DNA from: Gammaproteobacteria bacterium
GTDB lineage: Bacteria; Pseudomonadota; Gammaproteobacteria; Competibacterales; Competibacteraceae
Length of the DNA stretch: 5,072 nt
NCBI GenBank assembly: GCA_020047885.1
Contig: JAIFNF010000094.1
Span: forward strand, 1-5,072
Direction of reading: 5' to 3'
Under the pieces are notes generated by a model. That model worked only from the letters and a program-made list of their open reading frames with translations. It made no database searches and was not told the DNA's origin. Positions 1-5,072 of the stretch are shown here, piece by piece. The position numbers were made by a program, and so were the translations under genes. Position 1 is the first letter of the stretch. Each line of letters opens with the position of its first letter.

Positions 1-479
1 ATTGCAGCTATCGACAGCACACTGGCAATGTAGCCTTGGTAGCGTCCTTGGTAGCGCCGCGGAACGGTGTTGCAAACAATGATTACAGCCAGCACCATCA
101 GTCCACCACCGCCGATGCCCTGGATAAACCGATAGGCAACGAGCTGCCCTAATCCAGTAGCGGTTGCGCACAAAAACGAACCGATCAGGAACAGCCCTAT
201 TGAGACCTCCAGCACGCGCCGGATACCGAAGAGGTCCGACAACTTGCCATAGATCGGCGCGGTGGCCGTGGACGTCAGCAGGTAAACGGTCATCACCCAG
301 GTCGTGTTGTCCATGCCACCGAGTGCGGCTCCGATGGTGGGCAGTGCAGTCGGCAGGGCGGACATATCCATCGCGGCCAGCAGCGTGGCCAACGCGGCTC
401 CACTGAAGGCCCTGGCGATTTCTTCGGGGGAGAGGATGACCTCCGGTAAGCCGCTTTCAGCAGACTGTATAACCGCCAT
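1..479 (-). CDS. MFS transporter, DHA2/EmrB-QacA type (partial, C-terminus beyond window)
   Basis: This is the first 159 codons of an inner-membrane major facilitator, probably a proton-coupled drug or metabolite exporter of the 14-helix DHA2 group, a family that is usually about 450-520 residues long. Visible features are a short cytoplasmic N-terminus, TM1 near residues 26-48 ending in MDMSALPTALPTI, WVMTVYLLTSTATAPIYGKL (61-80) as TM2, motif A GKLSDLFGIRRVL (78-90, with D82 and R87/R88), and motif B RFIQGIGGGG (117-126). The TM1 motif departs from the usual LDxTIVNxALP: Ser replaces Thr and Pro replaces Asn. The ATG at 479 is the first start codon that keeps TM1. It lies inside the SDR gene (23-base overlap) and has only a weak AGG 12 bases upstream, so translation probably depends on coupling to the SDR. 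Substrate and direction of transport cannot be told from this fragment. Confidence 0.9.
   Translation of the reverse strand, partial: MAVIQSAESGLPEVILSPEEIARAFSGAALATLLAAMDMSALPTALPTIGAALGGMDNTTWVMTVYLLTSTATAPIYGKLSDLFGIRRVLEVSIGLFLIGSFLCATATGLGQLVAYRFIQGIGGGGLMVLAVIIVCNTVPRRYQGRYQGYIASVLSIAA
34..56. repeat. Short tandem repeat in the MFS gene (RYQG-RYQG)
   Basis: CCTTGGTAGCG occurs at 34-44 and again at 46-56, a 12-base period that keeps the frame and encodes RYQG twice on the minus strand (protein residues about 142-149). Related transporters, as remembered, have a motif of the form RERGRYQGY of the same length at this cytoplasmic loop, so the second copy is the conserved one and the first adds no length. 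It looks like local sequence convergence or conversion, not an insertion. Confidence 0.6.
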
Positions 480-1260
480 CGGGGTAAAAGACCTGCCCGG
501 TGAAGAACTCCGAGGCGGGGGAAGCCAGGAACAGCAGCGGCCCGGCGAGATCTTCCGGCTCGCTGAGTCGTCCCTTAGGCATCCGCATGAGCGTAACCTT
601 CTGAACTTCGCGGCCAAACTCGGAATTCTCCTCGTAGATCCAGGCAGTCAGCGGTGATCGGAACAGCATCGGCGCAATGGCGTTGACGTTGATGCTGTTG
701 CCCCCAAGCTCGCAGGCAAGCGCCCGCGTGATGCCGTCGACTGCCGCCTTCGAAGCACAGTAGGCGGAGTAGCCGGCCGATGATCCCAGCACGCCGCGAA
801 CCGAGGAGACGAGGATGATCCGGCCACCGTCGCCCTGCTTGATCATCTGCTGGGCGACCGAGCGCGTGATCAGCCATGTCTGGGTGACGTTGGCATCCAT
901 CACGTCCTGGAAGCGATCCAGCGTCATCTCGCCGATCTTGCCCTTATCGTTCTTGCCGGAGCCGACGACCAGGATGTCGACCCGCCCAAAGCGGCCAACC
1001 GCGGCGGCCACGATTGCATCGCAATCCTGTTCGGTGGCTGGACGACGATTGACCGTCTCGACCTCCGCGCCACGCTCTTGGCAGCGCGCCGCCAGGCGGT
1101 CGAGGTCGTCCTTTTTACCCGCCGCGAGCACAAGACGGGCACCGGCAGCGGCCATAACCTCGGCGGCCATCGAGCCGAAGGCACCCGAGGCACCGGTGAT
1201 GACCGCGACCTTGCCGCGGATCGAGAAAAGTGATGACGGGTCAGCGATGAAGTCAGTCAT
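457..1260 (-). CDS. Short-chain dehydrogenase/reductase (classical SDR)
   Basis: A 267-residue cytoplasmic NAD(P)-dependent oxidoreductase of normal classical SDR length. The Rossmann start is KVAVITGASGAFG (17-29). The active-site tetrad N124 (MDANVTQT), S153 (VSSVRG), Y167 and K171 (YCASK) is complete, and INVNAIAP (190-197) and the C-terminal FTGQVFYPDGGY are typical. Two family motifs are altered: the central Gly of TGxxxGxG is Ala27, and the NNAG motif reads VGSG (99-102). The segment AIAPMLFRSPLTAW resembles a subgroup often annotated as gluconate 5-dehydrogenase-like, but the substrate is unknown. Lys49-Lys50 after the second strand hint at NADP(H) preference (inference). The start is supported by AGGAG at 1276-1272, 11 bases upstream, a slightly long spacing. 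The stop falls inside the MFS gene, and a 159-base gap separates it from the YciI gene upstream. Confidence 0.95.
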   Translation of the reverse strand: MTDFIADPSSLFSIRGKVAVITGASGAFGSMAAEVMAAAGARLVLAAGKKDDLDRLAARCQERGAEVETVNRRPATEQDCDAIVAAAVGRFGRVDILVVGSGKNDKGKIGEMTLDRFQDVMDANVTQTWLITRSVAQQMIKQGDGGRIILVSSVRGVLGSSAGYSAYCASKAAVDGITRALACELGGNSINVNAIAPMLFRSPLTAWIYEENSEFGREVQKVTLMRMPKGRLSEPEDLAGPLLFLASPASEFFTGQVFYPDGGYTVC

Positions 1261-1355
1261 GGAAAAATTTTCTCCTGCGTAGGGTTAGCTTCATGGGCTT
1301 CGGAACACGGGTCCGGCAGGCGCTGTGTGGCGCGTTGCATCTTCACGGGTCCATT

Positions 1356-1375
1356 CCCCGCAGCAAGCTGCGGGG
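1356..1375. repeat. REP-like palindrome between the YciI and SDR genes
   Basis: CCCCGCAGC at 1356-1364 and GCTGCGGGG at 1367-1375 form a perfect 9-base inverted repeat around AA. This gives a very stable hairpin in RNA of either strand. On the minus (coding) strand it is followed by AATGGACC with no T-run, so it is not a standard intrinsic terminator. It resembles repetitive extragenic palindromes, and could instead trim or stabilise the transcript between the YciI and SDR genes. No second copy occurs in this window, so the repetitive nature is inferred from its form. Confidence 0.6.
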
Positions 1376-1419
1376 TCGTTTATTGGGCGGAGACCGGATG
1401 TCGGCTGATCGCTTGCGTC

Positions 1420-1707
1420 CTATGGGCCCGGCGGCACTCGATTCCAGCGACGGATCTCGACCGACTGGAACAGGCCAACCTTGTTATAGGGATCGGCGTC
1501 GCGGAAAGCCTCGGCATCCGCGCGGCTCTCACACTCAATGATCAGAAGACTGCCAACGACGGTAGCGCCATCGTCCGACACGAGTGGTCCTGCTGAAAAT
1601 ATCCGATCCTTCTGAGTGCCCAGCCATACCCGGTGAGCGTCCCGATTGGCGCCTCTCGCCTGCGCATAGTCCGGCTTGTCAAGGCAATAAAGAACATAAA
1701 GCATCAT
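1420..1707 (-). CDS. YciI family protein
   Basis: A 95-residue cytoplasmic protein of the YCII-related fold, a ferredoxin-like alpha/beta domain found alone in many small enzymes of uncertain function and in aromatic-degradation clusters. Recognisable points are the first strand MLYVLYCLDK (2-11), RDAHRVWL (22-29) with conserved His25, D34 as a possible partner in a His-Asp dyad, SAGPL (38-42), the GSLLIIEC strand (52-59), and DPYNKVGLF (72-80), the usual DPYxxxGLF-like segment. The length is typical. Two ATGs stand in tandem (1707 and 1704). The first is chosen because AAGGAG ends 5 bases before it; the second at 8 bases is equally good. The gene starts 9 bases after the lipoprotein stop, so the two are almost certainly co-transcribed. 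A role in turning over a reactive intermediate for the SDR downstream is an inference. Confidence 0.88.
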   Translation of the reverse strand: MMLYVLYCLDKPDYAQARGANRDAHRVWLGTQKDRIFSAGPLVSDDGATVVGSLLIIECESRADAEAFRDADPYNKVGLFQSVEIRRWNRVPPGP

Positions 1708-1712
1708 CCATT

Positions 1713-1719
1713 CTCCTTA
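1713..1719 (-). promoter_or_regulatory. Shine-Dalgarno of the YciI gene overlapping the lipoprotein stop
   Basis: On the minus strand the bases read TTAAGGAG. The lipoprotein stop TAA (1719-1717) shares its last two bases with the AAGGAG Shine-Dalgarno element (1718-1713), and the first YciI ATG follows after 5 bases. This geometry suggests termination-reinitiation coupling and decides the YciI start. Confidence 0.75.
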
Positions 1720-4107
1720 AAGTTTCGCGGTGTCGGCCGGGCGCCGCCCCACACCTATTGGTGTCAAAGCCGCAGAACCGACCATCACCTGCGACGTTGC
1801 GTCGGTGAATACGCCCGCCGGATCCAGGGTGTTGTCCGTCATGGTCACCTTCGAGGTAACCCTGTTAGCGACGTCGGCACCGTAGGGTGCCTGATTCTGA
1901 GTGAAGGTGTTGCCGGTCATAAAAGTCGTCGCGTTGTTGTAATTGTCGATGGCGCCGCCGTAATAGGCGGCGGTGTTCCCGAGGAACCCACACTGATTAA
2001 AATGCGGGCGGGTTCCTCCGTATTGGGAAGCCTGATCGTCTACCCACACGGCGCCGCCGCTCCCCTCGGTGCTATTGCTGGTGAAGGTGACGCCAAGGAA
2101 TTCCGCATTGGACCCGTAGTTGACCACCGCGCCGCCGCCACGGTAGGTGGCCGTGTTGCCGCTGATCTCCCCACCCTCCATGCGGAACGACGAGCCGAAG
2201 CGGGCCGTAATCCCACCCCCCAATGCCGCTCGGTTGTTCTTGATCTCCACATTGTAGAAATAGGCCAGGACATCGCCGAAATTGAAGACTCCACCGCCGT
2301 CAAGGGCCTGGTTATCGGTGAACACGGTGTTACGGACGATGGGTGCGGACTCACTTCCCCAGTTGAACATACCGCCGCCGAAGCCGTTACGCTGCTCGCC
2401 GTCGGCGTTGCCATCCCGCACCGTGAAGCCGTCTAAAATGGCTTCGGCGCTTCCCTTGATGACGTGGTAAGCGTTGTCAGAAGCATCCCCAATTTTTCCG
2501 ATGTCGCCGCTCAGTAGGGTGGAGTTGTCTTGCCAATCGCGCTGGGATAACGCTGTCTCAGTGCCCGTGAACCCGCCGTAGACCGCGACCAGCCGACGCA
2601 TTTCAAACGACTGGGTGCGATCGGTTCCCGCTGTCGGCGCATAGACCCCCTTGGCAACCCAGACTTCACCGCCTCCAGCCGCTGAAGCCGCGTTGATTGC
2701 CGCCTGCAGATCAGAAAAAGCCGTCTGCCAGGATGATCCGTCCTGAGCCTCACCCTGCGCAGCGGCATCGACGTGAAAGATCCGCGCTGGAACGCTCACC
2801 TCGGTCACCAGGCTCTTGTCGGTTCCGAAGACGTGCAGGCTGAGGTCGCCCAGTTCCTTGGGGTACTGGGGAATGTACGATTGAAGCTGCACGAGATCGG
2901 ATACCTGCGCCGGAACGGTGCGCAGGCGTTCCGCTAATTCGACCAGGGGTTGGTAGCGTTCGGGAACATCGGCCTCGCCGTGGGGCCAGCCTTCAATCTG
3001 CGAGTCATAGGCAAATACCCAACTGTCCCCCCAGTTGAACACCGACACAAAACCAGAGTTCTGGACCCGGTTGTTCTCGATTGTGGAGCGGATGACCGTT
3101 GGCGTATTGGCGATATCAGGCAGATTGGCGTTGTAGGATCCCTGATAGAGAGCGGCTCCCATCTCCACCGCGACGTTGTCGGTGAACGTGCTGTCCACAA
3201 TGACGGGCGACGAGGTGCCGTCATTGCCCATGGCGGCAGCACTGATGGCCGTGTTGCCATTGAATACCGTGCCGACAATAATCGGGGAAGCAGAGAAGTC
3301 GTTGTACATGGCACCCCCCTTGTCGTCAGAGCGGTTGTTCGAGAACCGTGACGCGATGACGATAGGATTGGTGCCGTAATCGTTGGACATTGCACCGCCG
3401 CGAATTACCGCGTAGTTGTTCTCAAAAGTGACGTTGATGAAGACCGGGATTTTGTCGTTGTCGAAGAAATTTCCGGTTACATTGGTCATGTTGAAGACAC
3501 CGCCCCCCTTCATGGCGGCGTTGTCGCGGAAAACAGTATTGCGGACGGTGGTCGTCGCCTTGAAGTTGAGCAACCCGCCACCGTTGCCGTCCCGCTGCTC
3601 CAGAACATCCTCTGGGGTCAGGTGTGAATTCGTTTCGCCGACCCCAATGGCGTAGCCGTCCTGGATGACGAACCCATCAAGAACCGCCTCATCGGCTCCG
3701 ACGACCACGTGCTGGCTGTTATCGTTCGCCTCCCCCTGGTCGCCGATGTTGCCGCTGAGGATAGTCAGATTCTGCTCCCAATTGCGCTGTTCAAGCCGCG
3801 CCTCATTCCCAGCGAAACCACCATAGACTTCAACATCCTCAACGAGATCGAAAGATTTGCTTCGGTCAGTGTCTGCGGTCGGAAAGTATTCGCCTTTGGC
3901 GACCCAGATGTGCTGCCTAGGCTGAGCGATGGCGAGAGCGTCCTGTAGATTCCGGAAAGCATCAGCCCATCGGCTCCCGTCGTTCTTGCCGGTCGCTGTA
4001 CTGTCTACGTACAAGGTGGCACTCAAGGTGGAGGTGGAATTTGTTGAAGAATTACATGCCGAAAAAATCAGCATAAACGCACCGATAGCCAGCCGATGTC
4101 TATACAT
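1717..4107 (-). CDS. Pmp-like right-handed beta-helix lipoprotein with two related modules
   Basis: A 796-residue putative surface lipoprotein. Residues 1-18 form a type II signal peptide ending FSA-C18 (Phe at -3 is atypical). Asn at +2 does not give the inner-membrane retention signal, so outer-membrane location is inferred. A Ser/Thr/Asn linker (19-31) follows. Module A (32-350) and module B (443-750) begin with matching segments: VDxxAxG, DGSxW, VWVAKG (IWVAKG in A), PTAxTDR, VYGGF, LSGxIG and LDGF. Each module then carries six FxxN/IxxN coils (193, 228, 255, 282, 308, 343 and 596, 622, 648, 675, 708, 735) interleaved with GGG or GGA turns, as in chlamydial Pmp repeats. A repeat-free spacer (351-442) separates them. 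There is no C-terminal autotransporter barrel, LPXTG motif or other sorting tail. C706 is the only other cysteine. GGAG 7 bases upstream supports the ATG. It likely binds a surface or a glycan; no catalytic site was recognised. Confidence 0.88.
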   Translation of the reverse strand: MYRHRLAIGAFMLIFSACNSSTNSTSTLSATLYVDSTATGKNDGSRWADAFRNLQDALAIAQPRQHIWVAKGEYFPTADTDRSKSFDLVEDVEVYGGFAGNEARLEQRNWEQNLTILSGNIGDQGEANDNSQHVVVGADEAVLDGFVIQDGYAIGVGETNSHLTPEDVLEQRDGNGGGLLNFKATTTVRNTVFRDNAAMKGGGVFNMTNVTGNFFDNDKIPVFINVTFENNYAVIRGGAMSNDYGTNPIVIASRFSNNRSDDKGGAMYNDFSASPIIVGTVFNGNTAISAAAMGNDGTSSPVIVDSTFTDNVAVEMGAALYQGSYNANLPDIANTPTVIRSTIENNRVQNSGFVSVFNWGDSWVFAYDSQIEGWPHGEADVPERYQPLVELAERLRTVPAQVSDLVQLQSYIPQYPKELGDLSLHVFGTDKSLVTEVSVPARIFHVDAAAQGEAQDGSSWQTAFSDLQAAINAASAAGGGEVWVAKGVYAPTAGTDRTQSFEMRRLVAVYGGFTGTETALSQRDWQDNSTLLSGDIGKIGDASDNAYHVIKGSAEAILDGFTVRDGNADGEQRNGFGGGMFNWGSESAPIVRNTVFTDNQALDGGGVFNFGDVLAYFYNVEIKNNRAALGGGITARFGSSFRMEGGEISGNTATYRGGGAVVNYGSNAEFLGVTFTSNSTEGSGGAVWVDDQASQYGGTRPHFNQCGFLGNTAAYYGGAIDNYNNATTFMTGNTFTQNQAPYGADVANRVTSKVTMTDNTLDPAGVFTDATSQVMVGSAALTPIGVGRRPADTAKL

Positions 4108-4114
4108 GTCTTAT

Positions 4115-4118
4115 CTCC
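4115..4118 (-). promoter_or_regulatory. Shine-Dalgarno of the lipoprotein gene
   Basis: GGAG on the minus strand stands 7 bases before the ATG at 4107. This supports the start that retains the full signal peptide over the internal ATG at residue 12, which would leave only six residues before the lipobox cysteine. Confidence 0.7.
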
Positions 4119-4135
4119 ACTACCAAGGTTGTTTC

Positions 4136-4166
4136 ATCAGAACAGTGAGGTAAACCCCAAAGTCAA
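4136..4166 (-). promoter_or_regulatory. Candidate promoter of the lipoprotein series
   Basis: On the minus strand a good -35 TTGACT (4166-4161) is followed by an extended -10, TG-T-TCTGAT (4144-4136), with four of six consensus matches. The spacing of 19 bases is long, but an extended -10 can tolerate a poor -35 contact. An alternative is TGTTCT at 16-base spacing with three matches. Transcription would begin near 4129, giving a leader of about 22 bases that contains the Shine-Dalgarno element. This is a prediction from consensus matching only. Confidence 0.35.
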
Positions 4167-4193
4167 GACAGAATTGAGCCGAATTTGGGGTTT
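4152..4193. repeat. Perfect 10-base inverted repeat at the lipoprotein promoter
   Basis: AAACCCCAAA at 4152-4161 and TTTGGGGTTT at 4184-4193 are exact reverse complements separated by 22 bases. The start-proximal arm lies within the spacer of the candidate promoter and shares a base with its -35, while the other arm lies just upstream. That placement suits an operator for a dimeric regulator. A cruciform or a chance match cannot be excluded. A second TTTGGGG follows directly at 4191-4197, making a short direct repeat on one arm. Confidence 0.5.
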
Positions 4194-4572
4194 GGGGATG
4201 AATAGCCGACATTCCGCATACGCAGGGCTGGAAATAGCCAATAACACCATTAGAGAAGGAGAATTTTTTGATGATCACATGACCTTAGTCCGAAAAAGGA
4301 GTACCGCCGGGAATTCACAAAAAGCTTGCTCGATTACCGGGACTCGCCTTGTACATCTGGACTTTATCGTCTGAATCCCTCACAGTTACCTCCCCAAAAT
4401 TTCCAAGTCCCCGGTTCCCGGGTTCGGTGATTGATCGGGAAGCGACAGATGATCAAGCGCCACACTCTAATGTAAAATGTACTTTATTTTGTCGTTCTGG
4501 CTTCTGAAACGCCGAGTAATCACCCTCTGATTATTCTACCGCCCGCAGATGAGCAATGAACCGACTATCTTT

Positions 4573-4603
4573 TGTAAAAAACGGAATTTTTTATGTAAAA
4601 AAT
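4573..4603. promoter_or_regulatory. 21-base-spaced TGTAAAAAA direct repeats and dyad, candidate operator
   Basis: TGTAAAAAA occurs at 4573-4581 and 4594-4602, starting exactly 21 bases apart, so both copies lie on the same face of the helix. The second copy is also half of a perfect dyad, ATTTTTTA-TG-TAAAAAAT (4586-4603). A shorter TGTAAAA lies at 4471-4477. AraC-family proteins commonly bind direct half-sites about 21 bases apart, and the next gene looks like a member, so autoregulation is a reasonable inference. The same bases could supply a weak promoter (TTGTAA at 4572, TGTAAA at 4594, 16-base spacing), in which case a bound protein would block or position polymerase. Confidence 0.4.
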
Positions 4604-4644
4604 GACGGGATTGCGCACTTTCTCTCCGTGGTTCCGCCGTCGCC

Positions 4645-5072
4645 ATGCGAACCACGCACTTAAATTTTCGCTGGCTCACCGATCCGGATGCCGAACCCTT
4701 GCAGGTCGATGCAGAGCGGCAGGATCTGCCGAAAACCGCCCTGCCGCATCGGGATGGATTGGGAGAGGGCTGGATTGAGCTGGTTGCTCTGGCCATGGAT
4801 ATGCGTCTGTGCCGGGTCGAACATCGATTTACGCCGGGACTGACCGGCCTGGAACCGATGACTGAAGTGGTTTCTACGCCGACGGAACCGATCTTCTTTG
4901 TCAAAGCTAATCGTCAGGGGTATGGCGTGCTGCAGGATCGTCATCTGGGCGTGCATCTGCACTATCACCCGGAGGTCTGCGTTTTTGAGCACCTGGATCG
5001 GGTCGATCACCGGCACTGGGCGGATCTCTCCACTCCGGTGATGGTGACCGCGTTGACCATGGGGATGTCCAG
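4645..5072 (+). CDS. Probable AraC-family regulator, N-terminal sensor part (partial, runs off window)
   Basis: An open frame of 142 codons with no stop before the window end. Its composition is protein-like, with codon use matching the neighbours. The segments DGLGEGWIELVAL (37-49), CRVEHRFTPGL (56-66), EPIFFVK (81-87) and TPVMVTALTMGMS (130-142) resemble the N-terminal ligand-sensing half of proteobacterial AraC-type regulators. The C-terminal pair of helix-turn-helix motifs would lie outside the window, so the assignment rests on general resemblance and divergent position. Residues 100-124 are rich in metal-ligand residues (H100, H104, H106, H108, C112, H116, H122, H124). ATG 4645 is the first start after an in-frame TGA at 4603. 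It has no clear Shine-Dalgarno sequence, so expression may be low or the start unusual. Likely roles are control of the divergent series or of genes to the right. Confidence 0.5.
   Translation, partial: MRTTHLNFRWLTDPDAEPLQVDAERQDLPKTALPHRDGLGEGWIELVALAMDMRLCRVEHRFTPGLTGLEPMTEVVSTPTEPIFFVKANRQGYGVLQDRHLGVHLHYHPEVCVFEHLDRVDHRHWADLSTPVMVTALTMGMS

Larger units (their letters stand above)
4108..4644. other. Divergent intergenic region without a convincing gene
   Basis: These 537 bases separate the minus-strand lipoprotein series from the plus-strand regulator. No open frame here has homology I can recognise. The frame open on the plus strand up to 4374 begins inside the lipoprotein gene, and its last 59 codons lack a plausible ribosome site. 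The left part holds the candidate lipoprotein promoter and inverted repeat. The part from about 4461 to 4605 is markedly AT-rich with TGTAAAA-type repeats, as expected of a control region. Minor structures are CCCGG-TTC-CCGGG at 4410-4422 and TTGATC/GATCAA at 4431-4456. No intrinsic terminator or recognised RNA was seen. Confidence 0.7.

Noticed and set aside
304..657. A 117-codon plus-strand frame across the MFS and SDR genes
   Set aside because: It is antisense to two well-supported genes and their overlap, with no recognisable domain.
1633..2436. A 267-codon plus-strand open frame opposite the lipoprotein gene
   Set aside because: It lies wholly antisense to the recognisable beta-helix repeats and the start of the YciI gene, has no recognisable motif, and its openness follows from the Gly/Asn-rich codons on the other strand.
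4256..4282. AAGGAG followed 9 bases later by ATG
   Set aside because: The frame reads ATG ATC ACA TGA, only three codons. The next ATG at 4279 is too far from the ribosome site, so this looks like a chance match or a decayed start.
4096..4374. A 92-codon plus-strand frame in the divergent region
   Set aside because: It begins inside the lipoprotein signal peptide on the opposite strand, crosses its promoter, lacks a Shine-Dalgarno sequence and resembles nothing I recognise.
4407..4430. GGTTC-containing stretch resembling a tRNA T-arm
   Set aside because: No acceptor, D or anticodon stems can be paired around it, and the local CCCGG/CCGGG stem is only five bases.
4660..5016. Minus-strand frames of 118 and 122 codons at the right end
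   Set aside because: They are antisense to the plus-strand frame that has protein-like segments and resembles an AraC sensor domain; neither shows a domain or a good ribosome site.

Overview
The window reads as part of a proteobacterial chromosome, most likely a gammaproteobacterium. The evidence for that is a Gram-negative lipobox on the large surface protein, moderately high GC in the coding regions, an AraC-like regulator and a REP-like palindrome. No rRNA, tRNA or other phylogenetic marker is present, so this placement is an inference. No transposase, integrase, CRISPR array or RNA gene was seen.

Most of the window is one minus-strand gene series, listed here in transcription order. First (4107 to 1717) is a 796-residue putative outer-membrane lipoprotein made of two related modules, each with six chlamydial Pmp-like FxxN coils of a predicted right-handed beta-helix. 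Next (1707 to 1420) is a 95-residue YciI-type protein whose Shine-Dalgarno sequence overlaps the lipoprotein stop codon. A 159-base gap with a REP-like palindrome follows. Then comes a classical short-chain dehydrogenase/reductase (1260 to 457), and finally the first 159 codons of a DHA2/EmrB-type MFS transporter (479 to 1, cut by the window edge), whose start lies inside the SDR gene.

A 537-base gene-poor region (4108-4644) separates this series from a divergent plus-strand gene (4645 to beyond 5072). Its N-terminal 142 residues resemble the sensor half of AraC-family regulators. The region has a perfect 10-base inverted repeat near the likely lipoprotein promoter and a pair of TGTAAAAAA repeats exactly 21 bases apart near the regulator.

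The simplest reading is a regulator divergent from a co-transcribed set that combines a surface beta-helix lipoprotein, two small-molecule enzymes and an inner-membrane transporter. The enzyme and transporter trio fits oxidation or detoxification of a small organic compound with its import or efflux. The tight coupling of this trio to a large duplicated beta-helix surface protein is the least expected feature. The substrate cannot be read from the sequence.
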